The notes beneath the pieces were generated by a model, which had not been told where the DNA came from, made no database searches, and saw nothing but the letters and a program-made list of their open reading frames with translations. A DNA stretch of 5,299 bases, from the NCBI GenBank assembly GCA_946412445.1, contig CAMKHH010000114.1, positions 1 through 5,299 of the forward strand, in the 5' to 3' direction. The stretch comes from an uncultured Eubacterium sp. Its GTDB lineage: Bacteria > Bacillota > Clostridia > Lachnospirales > Lachnospiraceae. The position numbers were made by a program, and so were the translations under genes. This document shows positions 1-5,299 of this stretch, piece after piece (positions within the stretch are counted from its first letter, which is position 1; every line of letters begins with the position of its first letter).

Positions 1-81
1 GAATTGGAAGAGAAGATGGAGCGGTGGGTATATCTGAACGAGCTGAATGAGAAAATCCAGTCCGGTATACTGCACCAATGA
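1..81 (+). CDS. C-terminal tail of a gene cut by the left edge, probably ABC-F family ATPase
   Basis: Frame 1 is open from the window edge to a TGA at 79-81 and gives 26 residues, beginning ELEEKMERWVYLNELNEKIQ. The other two plus frames hit stops within the first 50 bases. The stretch is highly charged and helical, with a Trp-Val-Tyr-Leu-Asn-Glu-Leu segment. From memory, this resembles the extreme C-terminus of clostridial ABC-F (duplicated ATP-binding cassette) proteins, which act on ribosomes rather than as transporters. No Walker or signature motif falls inside the window, so the family call rests only on this tail. The gene runs in the same direction as the PFOR gene downstream, but 262 nt and a separate promoter lie between them, so they are probably not one operon. 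No convincing terminator follows. The best candidate is a 4-5 bp GGAA/TTCC stem (about 89-104) followed by T-rich sequence. I am fairly sure that it is coding and only moderately sure of the family. Confidence 0.55.
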   Translation, partial: ELEEKMERWVYLNELNEKIQSGILHQ

Positions 82-118
82 AAACCTGGAAAGTGACAAA
101 TTCCGTGTGTTTTATTTA

Positions 119-151
119 TTTTCGTGTATTTTTCGTGATACAAGGTCATGA
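119..151. repeat. Paired TTTTCGTG repeats and an imperfect inverted repeat upstream of the PFOR promoter
   Basis: TTTTCGTG occurs at 119-126 and again at 130-137, a period of 11 bp, or about one helical turn. The second copy also forms an imperfect inverted repeat, TCGTGA (133-138) with TCATGA (146-151), separated by 7 bp. This ends 4 bp before the -35 element. The position would suit an activator or repressor site, or simply an A/T-rich upstream element. It does not match the Rex consensus (TTGTGA-type palindrome) closely enough to name a regulator. Chance is possible because the region is T-rich. Confidence 0.3.
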
Positions 152-155
152 GACA

Positions 156-184
156 TAGACAATTCATCCAGAGGATGCTATAAT
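156..184 (+). promoter_or_regulatory. Sigma-A-type promoter for the PFOR gene
   Basis: The -35 hexamer is TAGACA at 156-161 (5 of 6 to TTGACA). The spacer is exactly 17 bp. The -10 is a perfect TATAAT at 179-184, preceded by TG at 176-177, which makes it an extended -10. Transcription would begin near 190-192, giving a leader of about 150 nt before the PFOR start codon. The promoter lies outside both flanking genes and points at the PFOR gene, so that gene should be transcribed independently of the upstream ABC-F-like gene. Confidence 0.75.
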
Positions 185-190
185 TTATTA

Positions 191-327
191 TAAGCCTGTG
201 CTGGGTGCCTAAATCCGGCATGAAAAGGGCAGAGACAGACCAATGTAGTTCATAAATGCCCTCACCGGAAGCGAAGTTTCAGGTGACGACTTAATTAAAG
301 CCATTTGATCACATTGTCATACTATGT
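191..327 (+). promoter_or_regulatory. Long structured 5' untranslated leader of the PFOR gene, candidate regulatory RNA
   Basis: This stretch lies between the predicted transcription start and the ribosome binding site and has no credible reading frame. Stems I can draw are: 200-204 with 215-219 (GCTGG/CCGGC, one wobble); 226-231 with 257-262 (AGGGCA/TGCCCT) around a 25-nt loop; and a long hairpin 262-266 with 282-286 (TCACC/GGTGA), continued by 268-272 with 276-280 (GAAGC/GTTTC) around a GAA loop. Two other pairings compete with that last hairpin: 214-218 with 265-269 (TCCGG/CCGGA) and 194-198 with 280-284 (GCCTG/CAGGT). I do not recognise TPP, cobalamin, glycine, SAM, THF, cyclic-di-GMP or T-box core motifs. 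There is no U-tract terminator in the leader and no obvious sequence that would mask the AAGGAGG. Base pairing was worked out by eye and no energies were computed. A regulatory role is inferred. Confidence 0.4.
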
Positions 328-334
328 AAGGAGG
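328..334 (+). promoter_or_regulatory. Ribosome binding site that fixes the PFOR start
   Basis: AAGGAGG, a near-perfect Shine-Dalgarno match, ends 9 nt before the ATG at 344. An in-frame TTG at 305 would extend the protein by 13 residues, but it would place this motif inside the coding sequence and has no ribosome binding site of its own. The ATG at 344 is therefore the start. Confidence 0.9.
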
Positions 335-343
335 ATTATTATA

Positions 344-3300
344 ATGGCAAGAAAGATGAAAACCATGGATGGTAATCATGCTGCAGCACATGCATCTTAT
401 GCATATTCAGATGTTGCGGCTATTTACCCGATTACACCATCATCTGTTATGGCAGAGGCCACAGATGAATGGGCAACCCAGGGAAGGAAGAACATTTTTG
501 GACGTGAGGTCCGTGTGACAGAGATGCAGTCTGAAGCAGGTGCAGCAGGTGCAGTACACGGAGCCTTATCCGCAGGTGCTCTTACCACAACCTATACAGC
601 TTCTCAGGGATTACTCCTGATGATTCCGAATCTGTATAAGATTGCCGGTGAGCAGTTACCGGGTGTTATCAACGTATCCGCACGTGCAATTGCAAGTCAT
701 GCACTGTCGATTTTCGGAGACCACTCCGATATCTATGCCTGTCGTCAGACCGGATGTGCGATGCTTTGTGAGTCCAGCGTACAGGAAGTTATGGATCTGA
801 CACCGGTTGCGCATTGTTCAGCAATCAAGGGCAAAGTTCCGTTCATCAACTTCTTTGATGGATTCCGTACTTCCCACGAGATTCAGAAGATTGAAACTTG
901 GGATTATGAGGATCTGAAAGATATGGTGGATCTGGATGCAATCAATGATTTCAGACACAATGCTCTGAATCCAAGCCATCCGGATCACAGAGGTTCCGCA
1001 CAGAACCCTGATATCTTCTTCCAGGCAAGAGAGGCATGTAATACTGCTTACGATGCGCTTCCAGCTGTCGTACAGAACTACATGGACAAAGTAAATGAAA
1101 AAATCGGCACGAACTACAAACTGTTCAACTACTATGGTGCACCGGACGCAGAGCACGTAATCGTAGCGATGGGTTCTGTCTGTGAAACCATTGATGAGAC
1201 AATTGATTACCTGATGGCAGCCGGAAAGAAGGTTGGTGTTATCAAGGTTCGTCTTTACAGACCATTCAGCGTATCCGCATTTGTTGAGACAATTCCGGAT
1301 TCTGTAAAGCAGATTTCTGTACTGGACAGAACAAAAGAACCTGGTTCTATCGGAGAGCCACTGTATCTGGATGTTGTAGCAGCTCTTAAAGGAAGTAAAT
1401 TCGAGAACACTCCAATATTCACCGGCCGTTATGGCTTAGGCTCTAAAGACACAACACCGGCACAGATTGTTGCTGTATATAATAATACAGAAAAGTGCAG
1501 ATTCACAATTGGTATTGTGGATGATGTCACACACCTTTCACTGGATGCAGAGGAAGGCCTGATTACAACACCGGAAGGCACAATTAACTGTAAGTTCTGG
1601 GGTCTGGGATCAGATGGAACAGTCGGTGCCAACAAGAACTCCATTAAGATTATCGGTGATAATACAGACATGTATGCGCAGGCATATTTTGACTATGATT
1701 CAAAGAAATCCGGCGGTATTACGATGTCTCACCTGCGCTTTGGAAAAGAGCCGATTAAATCTACTTACCTGATTCGCAAAGCCAATTTTGTGGCCTGTCA
1801 CAATCCTTCTTATGTGGATAAGTACAATATGGTTCAGGAACTGGTAGACGGGGGAACATTCCTGCTGAACTGCCCATGGGATATGGAAGGTCTTGAGAAA
1901 CATCTTCCGGGACAGGTAAAGGCATTTATTGCAAACCACAATATCAAGTTCTACGTGATTGATGGTGTTAAGATCGGTATTGAAACCGGCATGGGACCAA
2001 CACGTATTAATACGATACTGCAGTCTGCATTCTTTAAGCTGGCTAACATCATTCCGGAGGAAAAGGCTATTGAGCTGATGAAAGCAGCGGCGAAAGCCAC
2101 TTACGGACGTAAGGGTGATGATATTGTTCAGAAGAACTGGGCAGCGATCGACGAAGGTGCAAAGCAGGCTGTTGAGATTCAGGTTCCGGAAAGCTGGAAA
2201 GATGCAGCGGATGAAGGTCTGAATATGACACATGCGGAAAGCGGAAGAAAAGATGTTATTGATTTCGTAAATAACGTCCAGGCAAAAGTAAGTGCACAGG
2301 AAGGTAATTCACTGCCTGTATCCGCATTTATGGATTATGTGGATGGTTCCACGCCGTCTGGATCTTCTGCATATGAAAAACGTGGCATTGCGGTTAATAT
2401 ACCGGTATGGAACCCGGATAACTGTATTCAGTGTAACAGATGTGGATATGTTTGTCCGCATGCTGTAATCCGTCCGTTTGCCATGACAGATGAAGAAGTG
2501 GCTGCTGCTCCGGAAGGAATGAAGACGCTGCCGATGATCGGCATGCCGGAATACAAGTTCACAATCTCCGTTTCTGCCCTTGACTGTACAGGATGCGGTT
2601 CCTGTGCGAATACCTGTCCTGGTAAGAAGGGTGAGAAGGCTCTTGTTATGCAGAATATGGAAGAGAACGTGGCTACCGGAAAGTACTTCGATTATGCAGT
2701 AGAGCTTCCGGAAAAACAGGAAGTTATTGATAAATTTAAAGTGAACACGGTTAAGGGAAGCCAGTTTAAGAAACCTCTGCTTGAGTTCTCAGGCGCTTGT
2801 GCAGGATGTGGTGAGACACCTTACGCAAGACTGATTACGCAGTTGTTTGGTGACAGAATGTATATTGCCAATGCAACAGGATGCAGCTCTATCTGGGGCA
2901 ACTCTTCACCGTCCACACCGTATACAGTAAATCCCCAGGGACATGGTCCTGCATGGTCCAATTCTCTATTTGAGGATAATGCAGAATTTGGTTATGGTAT
3001 GTTACTGGCTCAGAAAGCCTTAAGAGCCGGATTAAAAGATAAGGTTGAAGCTGTTCTGAACAGTGATGAGGCTTCCGAAGAAGCTAAGGCTGCATGCAAA
3101 GAATATCTGGATACCTTTGAAAACGGTGCGTTGAACGGCGATGCTGCCAATAAGCTGGTTGCTGCTCTGAAGGGATGCGACTGTGATGCATGCAAGGAGA
3201 TCGTATCAAATGAAGACTTCCTTGCCAAGAAATCCCAGTGGATCTTCGGCGGTGACGGATGGGCTTATGATATCGGATTCGGCGGACTGGATCATGTTCT

Positions 3301-3889
3301 TGCAAGTGGACAGGACATTAACATCATGGTATTTGATACTGAAGTTTATTCCAATACCGGCGGTCAGTCCTCCAAGTCGACACCTACAGGTGCTGTTGCA
3401 CAGTTTGCAGCAGGTGGTAAGGATGTCAAGAAAAAAGACCTTGCAGGTATCGCTATGAGCTATGGCTATGTATATGTTGCTCATATTGCTATGGGTGCTG
3501 ATTTCAATCAGACTGTAAAGGCAATTACAGAGGCTGAGGCATATCCGGGACCATCATTGATTATTGCTTATGCTCCATGTATCAACCATGGAATCAAGAT
3601 GGGTATGGGTAAATCTCAGATGGAAGAAGAAAAAGCGGTTAAAACCGGATATTGGCACAACTACCGCTTTAATCCTGCTTTGAAGGAAGAAGGAAAAGCA
3701 GCATTTATTCTGGACAGCAAGGCTCCGACTGAAAGCTATCAGGATTTCCTGGAGGGAGAAGTACGTTACAATTCACTGAAACGTGCAAATCCTGAAAAAG
3801 CTGAAAAACTGTTTGCAAAAGCAGAGCAGGATGCTAAGGAAAGATACGAATATCTGAAGAGACTGGTTACACTCTACGGAGAAGAATAA
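344..3889 (+). CDS. nifJ: Pyruvate:ferredoxin (flavodoxin) oxidoreductase, complete single-chain enzyme
   Basis: This cytoplasmic enzyme converts pyruvate and CoA to acetyl-CoA and CO2 and reduces ferredoxin or flavodoxin, using thiamine diphosphate and three [4Fe-4S] clusters. The 1181 aa are normal for the single-chain family. The N-terminal pyrimidine-binding domain has YPITPSS with Thr31, then Glu64 and Arg114. These sit at the same numbers as the active-site residues of the Desulfovibrio africanus enzyme. Next come the transketolase-C-like and CoA-binding regions. A two-cluster ferredoxin domain has Cys694/697/700/704 and Cys748/751/754/758. The C-terminal thiamine-diphosphate domain has GDG at 970-972 and Asn1004 in YSNTGG. 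The proximal cluster ligands are Cys819, Cys822, Cys847 and Cys1079. The protein lacks the longer C-terminal extension of the D. africanus enzyme. A Cys-rich CDCDAC patch (945-950) lies in a variable insertion just before the GDG motif. The gene is monocistronic in this window, with its own promoter, long leader and terminator. The alternative name por is used in some genomes. Confidence 0.97.
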   Translation: MARKMKTMDGNHAAAHASYAYSDVAAIYPITPSSVMAEATDEWATQGRKNIFGREVRVTEMQSEAGAAGAVHGALSAGALTTTYTASQGLLLMIPNLYKIAGEQLPGVINVSARAIASHALSIFGDHSDIYACRQTGCAMLCESSVQEVMDLTPVAHCSAIKGKVPFINFFDGFRTSHEIQKIETWDYEDLKDMVDLDAINDFRHNALNPSHPDHRGSAQNPDIFFQAREACNTAYDALPAVVQNYMDKVNEKIGTNYKLFNYYGAPDAEHVIVAMGSVCETIDETIDYLMAAGKKVGVIKVRLYRPFSVSAFVETIPDSVKQISVLDRTKEPGSIGEPLYLDVVAALKGSKFENTPIFTGRYGLGSKDTTPAQIVAVYNNTEKCRFTIGIVDDVTHLSLDAEEGLITTPEGTINCKFWGLGSDGTVGANKNSIKIIGDNTDMYAQAYFDYDSKKSGGITMSHLRFGKEPIKSTYLIRKANFVACHNPSYVDKYNMVQELVDGGTFLLNCPWDMEGLEKHLPGQVKAFIANHNIKFYVIDGVKIGIETGMGPTRINTILQSAFFKLANIIPEEKAIELMKAAAKATYGRKGDDIVQKNWAAIDEGAKQAVEIQVPESWKDAADEGLNMTHAESGRKDVIDFVNNVQAKVSAQEGNSLPVSAFMDYVDGSTPSGSSAYEKRGIAVNIPVWNPDNCIQCNRCGYVCPHAVIRPFAMTDEEVAAAPEGMKTLPMIGMPEYKFTISVSALDCTGCGSCANTCPGKKGEKALVMQNMEENVATGKYFDYAVELPEKQEVIDKFKVNTVKGSQFKKPLLEFSGACAGCGETPYARLITQLFGDRMYIANATGCSSIWGNSSPSTPYTVNPQGHGPAWSNSLFEDNAEFGYGMLLAQKALRAGLKDKVEAVLNSDEASEEAKAACKEYLDTFENGALNGDAANKLVAALKGCDCDACKEIVSNEDFLAKKSQWIFGGDGWAYDIGFGGLDHVLASGQDINIMVFDTEVYSNTGGQSSKSTPTGAVAQFAAGGKDVKKKDLAGIAMSYGYVYVAHIAMGADFNQTVKAITEAEAYPGPSLIIAYAPCINHGIKMGMGKSQMEEEKAVKTGYWHNYRFNPALKEEGKAAFILDSKAPTESYQDFLEGEVRYNSLKRANPEKAEKLFAKAEQDAKERYEYLKRLVTLYGEE

Positions 3890-3903
3890 ACAGATAAGAT
3901 ACA

Positions 3904-3930
3904 GAAAACCTGCCACCGGCAGGTTTTCTT
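3904..3930 (+). terminator. Intrinsic terminator of the PFOR gene
   Basis: A perfect 11-bp stem (GAAAACCTGCC at 3904-3914 with GGCAGGTTTTC at 3918-3928) closes an ACC loop and runs into a T-rich end. It starts 14 nt after the PFOR stop codon. Because the stem begins with GAAAA, it also reads as a hairpin with a TTTTC tail on the minus strand, so it could act in both directions for the convergent genes. Confidence 0.85.
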
Positions 3931-3946
3931 GTATACTTTGGCATTT

Positions 3947-3986
3947 AAGAGAGGAGGCCTCCCATTTGGGAGGTCTCCTCTCTTTT
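3947..3986 (+). terminator. Second, longer hairpin terminator between the convergent genes
   Basis: A 17-bp stem (3947-3963 with 3968-3984) closes an ATTT loop. The only imperfection is a G-U wobble when transcribed on the plus strand, which becomes an A-C mismatch on the minus strand. The plus-strand copy runs into TTTT (about 3983-3986), while the minus-strand copy is followed only by TTAAAT. It therefore looks better suited to plus-strand read-through from the PFOR gene, but it lies 30 nt after the stop of the minus-strand TM1266-like gene and probably also ends that transcript. Confidence 0.75.
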
Positions 3987-4013
3987 CGGGTTTGACAGAA
4001 AATTTTGATGCAT

Positions 4014-4259
4014 TTACAGGCTTGAGTAGGCAGTCTTGACTGTAACTCCCTTCAGACGTCCGATTTTACCCGTCATGGCATTTATGAGGTCCTGAGGTGC
4101 ATCCATAGCAAGGCTGATGATGGAAATGCCCCGTTCCCGGTAGGGGATGCCCATTCTGCCTATGATGTACTGCCTGTATTCGTGCAGCAGTTCGTTCAGT
4201 GGAGTTACAGAATCCGTGTTCTCTACGATGATTGCTGCAACCGCAACTCTGTTTTCCAT
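4014..4259 (-). CDS. TM1266-type small protein, putative regulator of the iron-only hydrogenase system
   Basis: The 81-aa product begins MENRVAVAAIIVEN and contains YRQYIIGRMGIPYRERG followed by ISIISLAMDAP. These features match the small TM1266 family that usually sits beside [FeFe]-hydrogenase maturation genes. The pattern reads as strand (RVAVAAIIVE), helix (PLNELLHEYRQYIIG), strands (around GISIISLAMDAP), helix (DLINAMTGKIGRL) and strand (VTVKTAYSS), consistent with a ferredoxin-like, ACT/NikR-C-type fold. The family is called a putative regulator, but its actual function is not established as far as I know. There is no DNA-binding domain, so direct transcriptional control by this protein alone seems unlikely. 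It is the last gene of the minus-strand unit, 43 nt after hydF, and its length is normal for the family. The start is supported by a modest AAAGG site 9 nt upstream. Confidence 0.85.
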   Translation of the reverse strand: MENRVAVAAIIVENTDSVTPLNELLHEYRQYIIGRMGIPYRERGISIISLAMDAPQDLINAMTGKIGRLKGVTVKTAYSSL

Positions 4260-4268
4260 AAAGTTTTA

Positions 4269-4273
4269 CCTTT
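4269..4273 (-). promoter_or_regulatory. Weak ribosome binding site of the TM1266-like gene
   Basis: On the minus strand, AAAGG lies 9 nt before the ATG at 4259-4257. It is much weaker than the PFOR site. The 43-nt gap after hydF contains an A8 run but no terminator-like hairpin, so the two genes are most likely on one transcript. Confidence 0.5.
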
Positions 4274-4302
4274 CGCTTTTTTTTGCTGTATTCTCCCTCA
4301 AA

Positions 4303-5299
4303 TCAGGTTTCAAGTTCTTTTAGCAGCTGTGGGAAAATCCCCAGGCATCTTTTCAGAATTCCATGTATATGAGCAATTGCAATTCCGTAGTTAGTGAATG
4401 GGATACCGCTGTCTACAGCACATTTCATCCGGTAGCGGACTTCCCTTTCACCCAGCATACAGCCGCCGCAGTGGATGATGAGGGAATAGGGGCTTAAATC
4501 TTCCGGGTATTCGGTGCCGGAGGTTGTTTCGATCATCAGCTTTTTACCGGTATATTGGCGCAGCCAGCGGGGAAGCTTTACCGTTCCGATATCATCGCAC
4601 TGACGGTGATGCGTACATCCCTCGGCAATCAGGATGTTATCTCCGTCCTTTAAGAAATCGAGGGCATGAACACCACGTACAGAGGTATCCAGGAAACCCT
4701 TGTAGCGTGCCATAAGGATGGAAAAAGAAGTAAGAGGTATCTCCGGCGGCGTTTCTTTTGACACTCTGTCAAATACCTGACTGTCGGTGATAACGAGGGA
4801 AGGCCGCCGGCCCAGATACCTTAATGTATTTTTCAGCTCATTTTCCTTAACAACGATAGCAGAAGCATCCGCTTCGAGAATATCCCGAATTGTCTGCTGC
4901 TGCGGCAAAATCAATCTGCCCTTTGGAGCAGCAGAATCGATGGGAACAACTAATACTACAAAATCGGAAGGACGGATGATATCCCCTACAATATGGAGCT
5001 TTTCATCATCGGTTCTGATAATCGTTCCAATCTTTTCTTTGAGCTCCTGGATACCTTGTCCGGTTTTCGTGCTTACCAGAAGTGAACCTTCTGGCGCTGC
5101 TGTGTCCATCCGATCAGCCTTGTTGAAAACCTCCAGGTATGGAATTTCTTTTTTCTGAATTAAAGAAAGCAGTTCCTGATCCCTTTGAGATATCCCGGAG
5201 GAACCATCAATTACAAGAATAGCGATATCGGTTTTGTTAAGTACTTGCCTGGTTTTTTTTATGCGCAGCGTTCCAAGGTTTCCAATGTCGTCAAATCCC
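4303..5299 (-). CDS. hydF: [FeFe] hydrogenase H-cluster maturation GTPase HydF, C-terminal part (N-terminus beyond the right edge)
   Basis: HydF is the cytoplasmic scaffold GTPase on which the 2Fe subcluster of [FeFe] hydrogenase is assembled with HydE and HydG before transfer to the apo-enzyme. The frame stays open to the window edge, with the first full codon at 5298-5296. It gives 331 visible residues, so the Met at 5109 is internal. The family is about 400 aa, so roughly 70-80 N-terminal residues (P-loop, switch I and the start of the G3 motif) are missing. Visible residues 1-4 (GFDD) directly follow where the G3 motif would be. NKAD (59-62) is G4 and STK (76-78) is G5. After the dimerisation region, the cluster domain shows CTH (Cys228, His230), HCGGC (His276, Cys277, Cys280) and FTNYG (about 301-305), which is the CxH...HCxxC ligand set typical of HydF. 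It probably forms an operon with the TM1266-like gene. Confidence 0.95.
   Translation of the reverse strand, partial: GFDDIGNLGTLRIKKTRQVLNKTDIAILVIDGSSGISQRDQELLSLIQKKEIPYLEVFNKADRMDTAAPEGSLLVSTKTGQGIQELKEKIGTIIRTDDEKLHIVGDIIRPSDFVVLVVPIDSAAPKGRLILPQQQTIRDILEADASAIVVKENELKNTLRYLGRRPSLVITDSQVFDRVSKETPPEIPLTSFSILMARYKGFLDTSVRGVHALDFLKDGDNILIAEGCTHHRQCDDIGTVKLPRWLRQYTGKKLMIETTSGTEYPEDLSPYSLIIHCGGCMLGEREVRYRMKCAVDSGIPFTNYGIAIAHIHGILKRCLGIFPQLLKELET

Noticed and set aside
148..294. Tiny reading frames in the leader region: 148-183, 220-255 and 256-294, the last two abutting as TAA then ATG
   Set aside because: Each is only 11-12 codons. None has a convincing ribosome binding site, the first overlaps the promoter, and no run of regulatory codons suggests a leader peptide.
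191..300. Known riboswitch (TPP, glycine or cobalamin) in the PFOR leader
   Set aside because: TPP was attractive because PFOR uses thiamine diphosphate, but the CUGAGA core is missing. A slight likeness to glycine aptamer segments (GGGCAGAGA, CACCGGAAG) lacks the conserved arrangement, and no cobalamin box is present.
305..343. In-frame TTG start giving a 13-residue N-terminal extension of PFOR
   Set aside because: The extension contains the AAGGAGG that serves the ATG at 344. With the ATG start, the active-site numbering (Thr31, Glu64, Arg114) matches the characterised enzyme exactly.
818..2233. Minus-strand open frames of 80-177 codons within the PFOR gene
   Set aside because: They lie antisense to a clearly functional coding sequence and show no recognisable domain or ribosome binding site. 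They are shadows of the codon usage.
3010..3484. Overlapping frames on both strands inside the PFOR C-terminal domain
   Set aside because: They lie entirely within conserved PFOR sequence, and their translations look like out-of-frame Ser/Arg/His-rich text.
4303..5109. HydF starting at the Met at 5109
   Set aside because: The same frame continues upstream without a stop to the window edge and encodes HydF-specific GTPase sequence, including the NKAD motif, so this Met is internal.
4182..5158. Plus-strand open frames opposite hydF and the TM1266-like gene
   Set aside because: The minus-strand genes have strong family motifs, whereas the plus-strand translations have none and lack ribosome binding sites.

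Overview
The window looks like chromosomal DNA from an anaerobic, fermentative Gram-positive bacterium of the Clostridia, most likely a Lachnospiraceae-type gut organism. I infer this from the AAGGAGG ribosome binding site, the sigma-A-type promoter, the clostridial-style single-chain pyruvate:ferredoxin oxidoreductase and the [FeFe]-hydrogenase maturation genes. The species cannot be fixed from the sequence alone.

Layout. Positions 1-81 hold the last 26 codons of a plus-strand gene, probably an ABC-F ATPase. Positions 82-343 are intergenic. They contain a good sigma-A promoter (TAGACA, 17 bp, TGCTATAAT; 156-184), small repeats just upstream of it, and an untranslated leader of about 150 nt that can form several stems, ending in a strong ribosome binding site. 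Positions 344-3889 encode a complete pyruvate:ferredoxin (flavodoxin) oxidoreductase of 1181 aa (nifJ/PFOR), with all recognisable catalytic and cluster-ligand residues in place. Two hairpins (3904-3930 and 3947-3986) fill the short gap between convergent genes. On the minus strand, in transcription order, come the C-terminal 331 codons of hydF (the H-cluster maturation GTPase, cut by the right edge) and, 43 nt later, an 81-aa TM1266-type small protein associated with [FeFe] hydrogenase systems.

How the genes fit together. PFOR oxidises pyruvate to acetyl-CoA and CO2 and passes the electrons to ferredoxin. [FeFe] hydrogenase is the usual sink for reduced ferredoxin in such organisms, and HydF assembles its active-site cluster. 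The two strands therefore carry linked parts of fermentative hydrogen metabolism, although they are separate, convergent transcription units. No hydrogenase structural gene and no hydE or hydG is visible here.

The window is mostly ordinary core metabolism. I see no mobile element, CRISPR array, tRNA or rRNA. The least explained part is the structured leader of the PFOR gene, which resembles a candidate cis-regulatory RNA but matches no riboswitch class I recognise.
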